From the NCBI RefSeq assembly GCF_039871975.1, contig NZ_JBDPLL010000001.1: a stretch of 64,000 nucleotides of DNA, one strand, 5' to 3'. The notes under the pieces were generated by a model. It was not told the DNA's origin. It ran no database searches and saw nothing but the letters and a program-made list of their open reading frames with translations. Origin of the DNA: Trichormus_B sp936914905. Lineage in GTDB: Bacteria; Cyanobacteriota; Cyanobacteriia; Cyanobacteriales; Nostocaceae. Position 1 is the first letter of the stretch; each line of letters begins with the position of its first letter. Positions 9,742-20,038 of this stretch are shown here, piece after piece. A program made the translations under genes and the position numbers.

Positions 9742-12495
9742 ATGAATAAATTTGCCAAAATAGCTATTATAGGCCTAGATTGTATGACCAATCGTTATCA
9801 AGAATTAGATACATTTGAACGTAGTATTTACGAAGGACAACAGAATTTTCTCCCTCTTTCCCATACCAACACAGGATTATTACCAATTCCGACAGCAGAA
9901 ATTCAACAATTACTACCTCAACAACAATTAATTTTAAAGGTAGCTAATAACGCTCTCCAAGATAGCAAATTACATCCAGAGACAAAAATAGCCGTGATTA
10001 TGGTAAGTGAATCTCAAAATTATCAACCTAATAAATTAGCAAGTTATGTTTCTCGTCTTTGGAATGCAACCAGTCCAGCTTTTGGTGAAGAAAAGTCTGT
10101 TTTTTCAGCCTTGAATTTAGCACATAAATTATTAACAAATAAACAAGTAGATGCTGTATTAATTGCAGCAATGGACTTTACCAAAGAGGAACATCAAGTT
10201 CCTGATATACATACCCTTAGTTATGACCAAAATACGGATGCTACTTTACTAGGAGACGGTGCAGCCGCTATAGTATTACAACTTCATGAAACTGCCAAAG
10301 AGAATCATTGCATATATGCAGTAATTGATGCCTTGAGTATGGTGCAGAATTCGTCAAATCAACTAGCAGCAATCACTCAAGCTTGTGAAATAGCATTTCA
10401 TCTTGCAGATATTCAAGCCAAAGATATTGGCTATTTGGAAGTTGATAGTAGTGGTATCCCCCAACAAGATGAGGCAGAAATCCAAGGTTTAATCACAGCT
10501 TATAAAACTGGAAAATCACATCTCAGTTGTGCTTTAGGTAGTGTTAAAGCTAACATCGGTAATACTCGCGCTACATCAGGAATTATTAGTTTAATCAAAA
10601 CAGCACTTTGTCTATATCACCGCTACATTCCCGCAGTTCCTCAATGGACTGGTGTAAAAACCCCAGATATTTGGCGTGAGAGTCCCTTTTATGTAGCCAC
10701 AGAATCTAAACCTTGGTTTTTAGAATCAGGTGCAAACAGAAGAATAGCTGCTATTAATAGCATGGAAATAGATGGCAGTTATGCACATTTGATTTTATCA
10801 GAAGTAGCAAGTCAAATAGAACGCAATAGCAAATATTTAGAGCAAATGCCTTATTATTTATTTGCCCTTGCATCAGATAATCGCGCCTCTCTATTAAACC
10901 AAATTACTGGACTCCAACAAAATCTCCAAAATTCACCTTCACTATCTCAAATTGCCAGTCAAACATTCAGAGAATTTCAAAAACATCACTATTCAAATTA
11001 CACCATTGCAATATTGGCACGTAATCAACAAGAATTAACACGAGAAATAGACCGCGCAATTCAAGGTGTTAACATTGCTTTTGATACTGGAAAAGACTGG
11101 CTAACTCCTCTTGGTAGCTATTTTACAGCCAACCCACAGGGAAAAAAGGGTAACGTTGCTTTTGTTTATCCTGGTTCTTTCACTTCTTATATTGGAATAG
11201 GACGAAATCTTTTTCGACTATTTCCCAAGATTTATAATGACCCAGTCATCAACAATGTTTATGAACGAGTTGCAAACATCGAAAAACTCATTTATCCCCG
11301 GAGTATCACTAAGTTATCAAAAAGACAATTAGAAACCATAGAACAGAAATTAATAGATGATCCAGTATCCATGCTGGAATCGGAAGTTGGCTTTGCTGGA
11401 CTTATGACTGCAATCCTCAAAAACTATTTCCAAATTCACTCTCAATGTGCTTTTGGTTATAGCCTTGGTGAAACTAGCATGATGTTAGCACAAGGTATCT
11501 GGACTAGCTTTAAAAATACCAGTGATTACTTAAACTCATCTCCTCTATTTAGAACTCAACTATCTGGCCCTAAAAATGCAGTTCGTCAAGCGTGGGGACT
11601 ACCTTTAGATGGCGACAATAAAGACTTTTGGAGTAACTACATTCTTATTTGTCCAGTTTCTCAAGTTAAAGAAGTAATTAAACATGAAAACCGCGTGTAT
11701 ATTCCTTTGATTAATACACCTGAAGAGGTTGTTATTGCAGGAGAAATACAAGCTTGTCAAAGAGTAGTTCGAACACTCAATTGTGATGCTTTTCCTACAT
11801 CTATTAATCATGTCATTCATTGTGAGCCAATGTACTCCGAGTACAATGAACTCGTAAAAATCAACACTTTACCTATTCAAAATATACCACATCCGATTTT
11901 TTATTCTGCCGCAAACTACGAACCAATTACCCTCGATACTCATACTATAGGCAAAAATATTGCCAAATGTCTTTGTCATCAACTTGATTTTCCTCGCTTA
12001 ATTAAACGCGTCTACAAAGACAATATCAGAATATTTATTGAAGTAGGAGTTGGTAGTAACTGTTCCCGATGGATTAGTGCAACTCTCAAAGAACGAGAAC
12101 ACATTACCGTATCTATTAATAGAAGAGGCGTAGATGATCACACTTCAATTCTTAGAGCCTTAGCTAAACTACTTAGCCATCAAGTAAAATTAGATTTATC
12201 ACCCTTATATCCTCAGCCAGAATATAAATTAGAAATTAACACACCTCACAAAGATAAACCTGTAATTTATCCAGATAATTCCACTGTTCAACGGCAAGAT
12301 GAAATCTTAAAATCTCTTTCCACTCTTCCAGCCAATAGTTATTATCCAAAATTGATAGATAATCATGCACTCATAAGCAAATCTCACACATTTTTCTTAA
12401 AGTCCCGCCAACAATCACTACAGCAAATAAATTTGCTCATTCAACATCAAATAGATTCTTACAGAAAAATAGTTGAGATTCAAAAAGATAAATGA
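9742..12495 (+). CDS. PfaB-like protein: degenerate ketosynthase fused to acyltransferase
   Basis: 917 residues. The N-terminal half (about 5-355) has a thiolase/ketosynthase fold but lacks all three catalytic residues: the active-site Cys region reads AFGEEKSVFSALNLA, EAHGTGT is replaced by EVDSSGIP, and the GH of the last motif is GN (SVKANIGNT). The second half (about 470-800) is an acyltransferase with the nucleophile Ser574 in FGYSLGE and the SGPKNAVRQAWGLP signature of PfaB proteins. It probably loads acyl units onto, or sets chain length for, the preceding synthase. A ribosome binding site (GGAGA) precedes the ATG. Gene names in this part of the Anabaena hgl cluster differ between sources, so no symbol is given. 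Frame intact. Confidence 0.8.
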   Translation: MNKFAKIAIIGLDCMTNRYQELDTFERSIYEGQQNFLPLSHTNTGLLPIPTAEIQQLLPQQQLILKVANNALQDSKLHPETKIAVIMVSESQNYQPNKLASYVSRLWNATSPAFGEEKSVFSALNLAHKLLTNKQVDAVLIAAMDFTKEEHQVPDIHTLSYDQNTDATLLGDGAAAIVLQLHETAKENHCIYAVIDALSMVQNSSNQLAAITQACEIAFHLADIQAKDIGYLEVDSSGIPQQDEAEIQGLITAYKTGKSHLSCALGSVKANIGNTRATSGIISLIKTALCLYHRYIPAVPQWTGVKTPDIWRESPFYVATESKPWFLESGANRRIAAINSMEIDGSYAHLILSEVASQIERNSKYLEQMPYYLFALASDNRASLLNQITGLQQNLQNSPSLSQIASQTFREFQKHHYSNYTIAILARNQQELTREIDRAIQGVNIAFDTGKDWLTPLGSYFTANPQGKKGNVAFVYPGSFTSYIGIGRNLFRLFPKIYNDPVINNVYERVANIEKLIYPRSITKLSKRQLETIEQKLIDDPVSMLESEVGFAGLMTAILKNYFQIHSQCAFGYSLGETSMMLAQGIWTSFKNTSDYLNSSPLFRTQLSGPKNAVRQAWGLPLDGDNKDFWSNYILICPVSQVKEVIKHENRVYIPLINTPEEVVIAGEIQACQRVVRTLNCDAFPTSINHVIHCEPMYSEYNELVKINTLPIQNIPHPIFYSAANYEPITLDTHTIGKNIAKCLCHQLDFPRLIKRVYKDNIRIFIEVGVGSNCSRWISATLKEREHITVSINRRGVDDHTSILRALAKLLSHQVKLDLSPLYPQPEYKLEINTPHKDKPVIYPDNSTVQRQDEILKSLSTLPANSYYPKLIDNHALISKSHTFFLKSRQQSLQQINLLIQHQIDSYRKIVEIQKDK

Positions 12496-12592
12496 TTTAT
12501 CTTTGTTTTAGTGCCTCTCTATGATACAAAGACTTGGTTAATCCATTTGAAAATAGCTGTAATCCAGCAAAATTTATTAGAGGTTAAATAAA

Positions 12593-14239
12593 GTGTTCAA
12601 CACCGAGAATTTCCTGAATAATGGGTTCAAATTTTCTCCCACATCCTATAATGAAATACAACATTGGTACGGCGATTTAAACAGTGTTGCTTTTGATTTA
12701 TATACAATTAAATCAAAACTAAGGCATTTAGAAAAACACTGTTATATAGTAAGAAAAGAGAATCTAATTGGCATTACTAATGAAGGTAATATATCTTACA
12801 CAAGTAATGGTAAAACAGACCAATTAGAACTCCTCATATCTGTTCCACCTATATCGCTTCAACAGTTAGTTGATCACAATATTTCAACATTTTACGGTGT
12901 TAAATATCCATATATGACTGGTGCAATAGCTCAGGGAATTGCTTCTGAAGAAATGGTTATTGCACTAGGAAAAGCAAGTATTTTAGGTTCTTTTGGTGCC
13001 GGAGGTTTATCTCCTTCCCGTGTCGAAACAGCCATCAACAAAATTCAACAAGCTTTGCAACAAAAACCCTATGCTTTTAATTTACTCCATAGTCCTAGTG
13101 AACCGACAATTGAACGATGTAGCATTGATTTATACCTCAAATATCAAGTCAGAATTATTGAAGCCTCTGCTTTCTTGGATTTAACTGACAACATTGTTTA
13201 CTATCGAGCCAGCGGACTAAGTTTGAATTACGCCAATCAAATTGACATCAACAATAAAGTTACCGCCAAAGTTTCTCGCCGTGAAGTTGCAACTAAATTC
13301 CTCCAACCTGCACCTAGAAAAATTATCAAACAATTAGTTCAACAAGGTTTAATTACTGAATTACAAGCCACTCTTGCAGAAACAGTTCCTATGGCTGATG
13401 ATATCATTGTAGAGGCAGATTCTGGAGGTCACACAGATAATCGTCCTCTCGTTTGTTTATTACCTTCTATACTAGAATTACGAGATGAAATTCAAAATCA
13501 ATATAGGTATAAAACCCCTGTCAGAATTAGTGTAGCTGGTGGGATATCTACACCCCAATCAGCCTTAGCTGCTTTTATGATCGGTGCTGCTTATGTAGTC
13601 ACTGGCTCAATTAATCAATCCTGTATTGAAGCCGGAACTTCTCAATATACCAAGGAATTATTAGCACAAGCTAAAATGGCTGATGTAATGATGGCTCCCG
13701 CAGCCGATATGTTTGAAATGGGTGTAAAATTGCAAGTTCTCAAACGTGGAACACTCTTCCCTCTCCGCGCTCAAAAACTATACGAATTATACAAAAACTA
13801 CAACTCAATTGAAGAAATTCTTGCCGCAGAACGAGAGAAATTAGAAAGGCAAATCTTGAAAAAAACTGTACCTGAAGTTTGGCAAGAAACAGTTAATTAT
13901 TTATCCCAACGTAACCCCGAAAAATTAACTAAGGCAGCAAGTAATCCCAAACAAAAAATGGCTTTAATTTTTCGTTAGTATCTGGGATTATCCTCTCGTT
14001 GGTCTAACACCGGTGAAAAAGGTAGAGAAATTGATTATCAAATTTGGTGTGGGCCTGCAATGGGTAGCTTTAATGATTGGGTAAAAGAATCATATTTGTC
14101 ACAACCCAAAAATCGTCATGTTGTAGAAATCGCTGATCAGATCATGACAGGTACAGCATATTTACATAGAATTCAAACTTTAAAAATTCAAGGATTACAG
14201 ATTCCTAATCAATACAGTCAATATCATCCCTCATCATGA
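12593..14239 (+). pseudogene. PfaD-like trans-acting enoyl reductase, one in-frame stop
   Basis: FMN-dependent TIM-barrel enoyl reductase of the PfaD/2-nitropropane dioxygenase type, which reduces the enoyl intermediate in trans for PfaA-like synthases. Glycine-rich and FMN-phosphate regions are present (GASILGSFGAGGLSPS, EADSGGHTDNRP, ISVAGGISTPQSALAAF, GAAYVVTGSINQ). GTG start at 12593. The frame is open for 461 codons to TAG at 13976-13978, then continues in the same frame with YLGLSSRW, CGPAMGSFNDW and on to TGA at 14237-14239. PfaD proteins have FRWYLGLSSRW here, so TGG became TAG. That stop removes the last 86 residues of a 548-residue protein. The true end overlaps the next ATG by 4 bp. 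A sequencing error or partial readthrough cannot be excluded. Confidence 0.82.
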
Positions 14240-15525
14240 TAAATATGCCAGAGAACAGAAAATTAAGCAGTCTAGAAGGAGCAATGGAAATCTTTAATAG
14301 ACGAGCTAAAACCTGGAATATAGTTACCATTAGTCGCATTAAAGGCAACCTCCAAGAAGCTGTTCTTAGACAGGCTTTAGACATTATTCAATATCGCCAT
14401 CCTCGTCTAAATTCCTGCATTGTTCATTTTAGAAACAATTTCTATTTTCAAACTGCAGGTACAAACAGAATTGCTTTAAAAATTGTTCATAATTTACCTG
14501 AGAAACAATGGACATAAATTGTTTATCAAGAGATAAATCGAGAAATTGATAGCACTAAATGTTTACTACGAGTAGTGCTCGTTCATATTCTACATGAATC
14601 AAATGTCAATTACTTAATTACAACAATTAACCATGCAATCTCTGATGGTATATCAAGCATTCAGCTTCAGTCAGAAATATTAAATTACTGTCAACAAATT
14701 TCTTATGGTGAAACTCTCAAACCACTCACTACGTTAGAACCATTACCACCTATTGAAGAACTAATACCCAAAAATACACAGGGTTGGATAGGCAAGATCA
14801 GCAATATTATATTTCTGCTAAAAATGGGTATTTTGAAACTTTATCAGCAACCAAAAACATTAGGTCTTGGAAAATATGCCCCCATTCACAAGCGACACAG
14901 TGAACTTATTCATAGACAACTTGATGCTGAATTAACTCGGATGTTTGTTCAGAAATGTAAACAAGAAGAAACTACGATTCACAGTGCTTTATGTGCAGTT
15001 CTCATGTTGAGAGTAACTAAAAAGATATTCCAATTTAATCAGAAAAATATGCGAGTTAAGTGTCTATGATATCTTGACTTACGCAAACGGCTTTAGCCTC
15101 CAATAAGTGAGGAAAACTTGGCTATTTTAGCTACGTCTTTAATGGAATTAAATACTATTAAAACCTAGAATTCCAACGAAATATAGAGGTTAATATCAAG
15201 CACGGTGATATTTCTCAAATGATATTAATTGCCAAGCATTTGATCAATATTTGTTTGTTATTTCCCCAACAAGTAGCTGCTACAGTTTCAGTGTCCAATC
15301 TTGGCAAAGTAAACATTCCTAAAGCTTATGGTGAATTAGAACTAGAGGAAATTAGTTTTGCGGGTTCTCATGCTTTGTATGCAGGTATGTTCATCCTTCA
15401 TGCAGCAACTTTTTAAGAAAGAATGCTATTAAATTTTGTCTTCTCTCAACCTGGAATTAGTAGGAAAACTATGGAATATCTTGTAGATAAAACTATTGAC
15501 AATATTCTGAATATATTATTAGGTT
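14236..15525 (+). pseudogene. condensation-domain acyltransferase (PapA5/NRPS C-domain like), broken
   Basis: The reading frame starts at an ATG overlapping the previous gene by 4 bp, suggesting translational coupling. It shows N-terminal condensation-fold sequence (MEIFNRRAKTWNIVTISRI) and an active-site motif NHAISDG in place of HHxxxDG. A TAA at 14515-14517 interrupts it in frame; the same frame resumes to TGA at 15067-15069. Recognisable sequence then continues in other frames: DLRKRL, PISEENLAILATSLMEL near 15085-15150, VSVSNLGKVNIPKAYGELEL near 15290-15345, and FSQPGISRKTMEYLVDKTI near 15440-15500. In related clusters such a protein would esterify or transfer the finished acyl chain. 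At least one nonsense and two frameshift lesions make it non-functional as read. Confidence 0.78.
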
Positions 15526-15649
15526 ATTTGCACGTAACAGGTACATATAAGAATTTACTTTGATTATCAGAATTACTGACGTGGGCTGCTAAGATCATAC
15601 AATACTAAGGTATATACAGGTTCATAATAATTAGATAGGAGTCTTATAC

Positions 15650-15955
15650 ATGAGTAGTGCTCTGAATAATTCACCTGGAAAACAAGCTTACACTTCAGCA
15701 GATATTCAAGCTTGGTTAGTTGCCAATATCTCTTCTTTACTGAGCGTTGAACCAGATGAAATAGATATTAAAGAACCATTAGATAGCTATGGTTTAGATT
15801 CAGTACAAGCTATGATTATCGCTAGTCAAGCTGAGAAATTTCTGGGATTTAAATTATCTCTCATTCATTTATGGTATTATCCTTCTATTGAAGAATTAGC
15901 ACAACGTTTAGCTGAAGAATTAGAGAATTCGGAATCAGAAATTTTCCAAATCTAA
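15650..15955 (+). CDS. free-standing acyl carrier protein
   Basis: 101 residues, a single PP-binding domain with the attachment site Ser51 in GLDSVQA, followed by the usual helix III (HLWYYPSIEELAQRLAEEL). A clear ribosome binding site (TAGGAG) sits 9 bp before the ATG. It would carry acyl intermediates for the neighbouring condensation-type enzyme or for a reductase/transferase encoded elsewhere. It remains intact although genes on both sides are broken, so it may still serve another synthase. A cluster-specific symbol is not assigned. Confidence 0.85.
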   Translation: MSSALNNSPGKQAYTSADIQAWLVANISSLLSVEPDEIDIKEPLDSYGLDSVQAMIIASQAEKFLGFKLSLIHLWYYPSIEELAQRLAEELENSESEIFQI

Positions 15956-16089
15956 CCCCATACCGTTCAGTTAATTCTAAATCTATTGTTAGGTTGCGTT
16001 ATCGCTTCATACAACCTACAAAAATGCTTAACTGCACTGTATCAAAATATCAGCAGTAAAGAATTTAAGGTTTTTCCTCCTATAAGACG

Positions 16090-16141
16090 GACACTTTGCC
16101 AGGATGGGGGAAATATCATTCAGTAAAGTGTCTTCTTTTCT
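16090..16141 (+). terminator. possible rho-independent terminator after the acyl carrier gene
   Basis: GACACTTT at 16090 pairs with AAAGTGTC at 16125 and is followed by a T-rich tract (TTCTTTTC). The 27-base loop is large, so this is tentative. Confidence 0.35.
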
Positions 16142-16180
16142 CTATTCTTTATAGTTCGTTAAAAACTGGGAGATTTATTC

Positions 16181-18084
16181 ATGAACGCATCAGAGATTTT
16201 AGCGAAACTTACTCAACAAGGTGTTCAATTTTGGGTAGAAAATAACAAACTTAATATCCGTTCTCCTAAAGGTGTAATAACATCAACAATTCAGGTAAAA
16301 ATAGCTACATATCAAGGATATATTTTAGCATTATTACAAGAGATAAACATTGTTACAAAATCTGCTTCTGAACCATTAAGTCAGGGAATCAGCTTGCAAA
16401 CTATTGGGAGATTAATAGGTGGTTTTGCTGGTGAATCACCTGTAGGATATCAGCCACCAATTATTAACCCCAAATTAATGGCTCAAAACCTCAATGTTAC
16501 ATTTAGACCTTTACCTGATGGCTATCATAATCCAATTATTATGAGATTCCGGCAGGAATTAGCATTAAAACTAAAGAGTTTTGGAGTTAATATTCTCTCT
16601 TGGCAGGAAGCAACTACAGATCTTTTTTATGATATTAAAATTCCTATATTAAATTTGAATTGCTCATTTAAAATTAAGGGAGTTAGAGCAGAAAATAATG
16701 CAGTAATAGATGTGAAACGACCAAATTCATGGCTGAGGAAGTTAGGAATATTCATAGCTGGAACTTTTTATAAGTTATCTTATCCTTGGTTACTCAATCA
16801 GCAAAAAATGTCTGTGGTACAAATTGCTAAATTAAGTAGTTAGGCTGAAGATCATGCTACTAAATATGTTGAGACTCCAACAAATACACAGGTGATTATT
16901 CTTAGTGATATAAATTATGATTTTATCAATCCCTTAACTAAATATCAGGAGAAAATTAGGATTGGTATTAATACACTAATTAAAACATTATCAGAAATTG
17001 TAATTGGCATATCTCCTGAGCGAATTTCTCTCCTGAATATGAATCTTTCTGATTCTATGTTCTTTAAATCGGAAATGGATGCTTTTATTTCAAAATCACT
17101 TATTCCTAAAGTTTTTGTCCCTATTACTCCTCTATTAATGAGTAGATTTAAAATAGCACAATATAATCCGAATATATCCGAATATATCCGAATATATCCG
17201 AATATACCCCTAAACTGGTTCAATTAGGTCAAGAATTAGCCTCAACTGGTCTATTTCCACCTGGATTTAAGTTGGCTGAAGTTATTAAAAGAAAATCCCA
17301 CAGAGATATTGTCAATGTCATTGTTAATGGCAGAACTGGTGTTTCTTACGGGTTTGTAGCTTATGCTGAACCTCCCTACTATGTAGGAAAACCAGAAATC
17401 TCTACTTATGAATGGGATAAATTATTACCTGTTGCTGGATTTAGTAGTAATGAAATTCGGAAAAATGATGAAAGTAGACGTTATATGAAAATCATCATTA
17501 ATGGAGAATATGTATTTAAGCAAATTCCCGATATTTGGCTAGTGAGTTCTCGTTCTGGTTCTAATAAAACAGACTTAAATCTTGAACAAGATATTATTCG
17601 TATTGGTTTAAAAGATGATTTACATTTACAGTTACCTGTAGGAAATTTGTCATGTAAATCTGATTTCAGACCTTCCTATGATATCTATGTGATGCTGGCT
17701 ATTAGTCTATCTGCTGCTTTATATACGCCATAATTAATCAAAAATGGTGCGCCAATTGTTCATTTTCACGGTTATCCGGCATTTGATTGGTTTGAAGAAA
17801 ATGAATATTGCGTCGGTGTTAATAATCCTTCTATACCCTGTGGGACTTATGAATCAGGTGTGTTGAATTTTTTAGGTCTTTCTAATTTAGCTAGTCAACA
17901 AACGAAAAATATTAAATTGGTGAGTTTGATAGAACCAGATCATGGGACAAATTTTATTGCTCATGATATGGATTATCTAGTTGATAGGTTAAAACAGGGG
18001 TGTGTAGCAGAACAAATTGAACTAGGTGGAAAATATTTTGCTTCTTTGAAAGCAAATTTAGGTGATGGTAGAATTTCCATATAG
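16181..18084 (+). pseudogene. TubC-docking-domain protein of unknown function, broken
   Basis: The first ~55 residues (ILAKLTQQGVQFWVENNKL... IATYQGYILALLQE) match the TubC-type N-terminal docking domain that links NRPS/PKS subunits. The rest (about 570 more residues) I do not recognise; pieces include MIILSDINYDF, HFHGYPAFDWFE, GVNNPSIPCGTYESG and SLIEPDHGTNFIAHDMDYL. The gene is cut by TAG at 16841-16843 and TAA at 17731-17733, both in frame, and by a frame change at a 10-bp tandem repeat (17167-17206). Protein-like sequence continues on both sides of each lesion. It lies downstream of the carrier protein, and the docking domain implies it once partnered a synthase subunit. Ribosome binding site GGGAGA near 16168 supports the ATG. 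Confidence 0.72.
17167..17206 (+). repeat. four tandem copies of TCCGAATATA
   Basis: Four perfect 10-bp units inside the TubC-docking gene. The reading frame changes from one phase to another across them. Two units would keep the frame (NPNISEYTPKLVQLG), as would five; four do not. Confidence 0.9.
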
Positions 18085-18131
18085 AAGAATTTCAAGAGAA
18101 GAAGAAGAAGAAGAAGGAGAAATTTTAACTT

Positions 18132-18590
18132 TTAACTGGATATGAGATTATCTATTATTTGACAATTCACAGCAGTGATTTCTACTTGACGATCGCCATC
18201 TTCACCCGATTTTAAGCACACCCTTAAATAACTATCTGGTAGATATGGCATCCTTTCTGCCCACTCAATAGCGACAATTCCCGGTATTACTTCTATCCCT
18301 TCCCAGTAACTTTCTAAATTCAATCCTGTTACTTCTTGGGGTTTTAGACGATACAAATCCAGGTGATAAAGGGGAATGCGTCCTTCTATGTATTCATTAA
18401 TCAAGGTAAAAGTAGGACTGACAATAGATTCATTTATCCCCAAACCCTTCCCAATACCCTGTACTAAGGTAGTTTTGCCAGCACCTAAATCACCTTCTAG
18501 TAATATGACACTTCCAGCAGTCAAATTTTTCCCCAAGCTGATACCTAACTGCTGTGTTGCTTGTGTATTAGGAAGGAAAAGTTCAGTCAT
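18132..18590 (-). CDS. tsaE: tRNA N6-threonylcarbamoyladenosine ATPase TsaE
   Basis: The ATPase subunit of the t6A37 tRNA modification complex (TsaB/TsaD/TsaE). It has Walker A GDLGAGKTT near residue 33, the SPTFTLINEY switch region, and the YHLDLYRL motif, all diagnostic of TsaE (YjeE). Length 152 residues from the ATG at 18590, usual for the family. The frame also extends upstream to 18695, but that extension runs through a TGATTGG tandem repeat, so the start MTELFLPNTQ is preferred. It follows yvcK on the same strand by about 75 bp. Confidence 0.9.
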   Translation of the reverse strand: MTELFLPNTQATQQLGISLGKNLTAGSVILLEGDLGAGKTTLVQGIGKGLGINESIVSPTFTLINEYIEGRIPLYHLDLYRLKPQEVTGLNLESYWEGIEVIPGIVAIEWAERMPYLPDSYLRVCLKSGEDGDRQVEITAVNCQIIDNLISS

Positions 18591-18622
18591 TGGTGATTGG
18601 TGATTGGTGATTGGTGATTGGG
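18591..18622. repeat. short tandem repeat, heptamer TGATTGG
   Basis: Four to five direct copies of a 7-bp unit immediately upstream of the tsaE start, of the STRR type common in Nostoc-like genomes. Similar diverged units lie at 51862-51900. Confidence 0.85.
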
Positions 18623-18664
18623 AAAAATAAAATTGATTACCCAGTCCCCAGTCCCCACTCCCCA

Positions 18665-20038
18665 TTACTTCCCATGCTGCGCTCCACTGTACCACTTCAA
18701 TAAAACCTTGGCTAGTTTTTGTGGATCGTGGCGAACAAATCCGGTTTCGTCTTCATACAAGATGTTGGAGGGGACTATTCTTCTTCCTAGTTTGATGACG
18801 GTTTCTCGGTCTAGGAAAACGGGATGGGAATTTTGCTGGGCGTAGCGAATGAGGGCTTGGGCTGATGGGGTTTTTTTATGTACTAGTACGGCATCAAACA
18901 GCCTTCTATCGCCACAAGCCTTATCAATGGCTTGGATGTGTTCGCCTACGGTGTATCCTTCTGTTTCTCCCGGTTGGGTCATGATATTGCAGATATAGAT
19001 ACGGGGAATATTTTGGGCTGCTATCGCATCGGCAATTTCTGGTACTAATAAATTAGGTATCAGACTAGTATACAAACTGCCCGGTCCAATAATAATGTAA
19101 TCAGCCTCTTTAATTGCTTTAATCGCTGCGGGTAAGGCGGGAGGATTTTCAGGAATACAGCCAATTTGAACAATTTTTCCCCCAGCTTTGGGAATACTGG
19201 ACTCACCTTCAATCCGGCGGCCATCTTCTAATTCTGCCCAAAGACGAACATCACTGAGGGTTGCGGGTAAAACTTGTCCCCTCACGGCAAGAACTTTGGA
19301 ACTAGCTGCAACTGCCCTTTCTAAATCTCCAGTAATATCAGTCATGGCAGTTAAAAACAAGTTACCAAAACTGTGACCTGTCAACCCATCTCCTGCACGA
19401 AAACGATATTGAAACAATTCTGTTAATAACTTTTCTTCATCAGCTAGTGCAGCCAAACAATTGCGAATGTCCCCAGGAGGTAAAACGCCAAATTCCTGAC
19501 GCAACCTGCCAGAAGAACCACCATCATCAGCCACGGTAACAATAGCAGTAATATTAGCACTGTAGGTTTTTAAGCCCCTGAGTAAAGTAGACAGTCCAGT
19601 ACCGCCACCAATGACGACAATTTTCGGACCCCGGTATAAACGGCGATGTGCCAGCAGAACATCTATCAGTTCTTCCTCATCCCCCTGTGGTCTTAGCACT
19701 TCAGTAATTGAACCTACCGTGCGGGATTGTCCCCACAGCAGCAGTAAGATACCGCACAGTAAAACCAAAGGTCCGCTGATATAGTTGGGTAGTATGTCCG
19801 TGAGGAAACCCAGCAAACCTCTGAGAAACTCTAATATCCAAAAAATTGGGGTTAGCTTAATCCAAATAGCCAACCCCAAACTTGCCAGTAAAAAACCCCC
19901 AACACTGACGAAAAACCAGCGTTTTACTGATAATCCAGGTGATAACCACTTAAACCACTGATTGACCCGATGGGAAGTGCGTCCGTGAGACTGGAGTTGT
20001 AGGGCGTTGATAGCTTGTCTGAGAAAACCGATTGACAT
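18665..20038 (-). CDS. yvcK: YvcK/CofD-like gluconeogenesis factor
   Basis: Protein of the YvcK (CofD-like) family, needed in bacteria for growth on gluconeogenic carbon and for cell-shape control; in Bacillus it binds UDP-sugars. Two N-terminal membrane segments (about 35-95) precede the nucleotide-sugar-binding domain with VIGGGTGLSTLLRGLK, VADDGGSSGRLR and PPGDIRNCLAAL, then GPGSLYTSLIPNLLV. The start MSIGFLRQAI at 20038 is chosen over an ATG at 20080 because the extra 14 residues look non-coding. Length 457 residues, normal for cyanobacteria. Intact, upstream of tsaE on the same strand. Confidence 0.9.
   Translation of the reverse strand: MSIGFLRQAINALQLQSHGRTSHRVNQWFKWLSPGLSVKRWFFVSVGGFLLASLGLAIWIKLTPIFWILEFLRGLLGFLTDILPNYISGPLVLLCGILLLLWGQSRTVGSITEVLRPQGDEEELIDVLLAHRRLYRGPKIVVIGGGTGLSTLLRGLKTYSANITAIVTVADDGGSSGRLRQEFGVLPPGDIRNCLAALADEEKLLTELFQYRFRAGDGLTGHSFGNLFLTAMTDITGDLERAVAASSKVLAVRGQVLPATLSDVRLWAELEDGRRIEGESSIPKAGGKIVQIGCIPENPPALPAAIKAIKEADYIIIGPGSLYTSLIPNLLVPEIADAIAAQNIPRIYICNIMTQPGETEGYTVGEHIQAIDKACGDRRLFDAVLVHKKTPSAQALIRYAQQNSHPVFLDRETVIKLGRRIVPSNILYEDETGFVRHDPQKLAKVLLKWYSGAQHGK

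Noticed and set aside
18591..18695. N-terminal extension of TsaE
   Set aside because: It translates a TGATTGG tandem repeat and overlaps the end of yvcK; family length fits the start at 18590.
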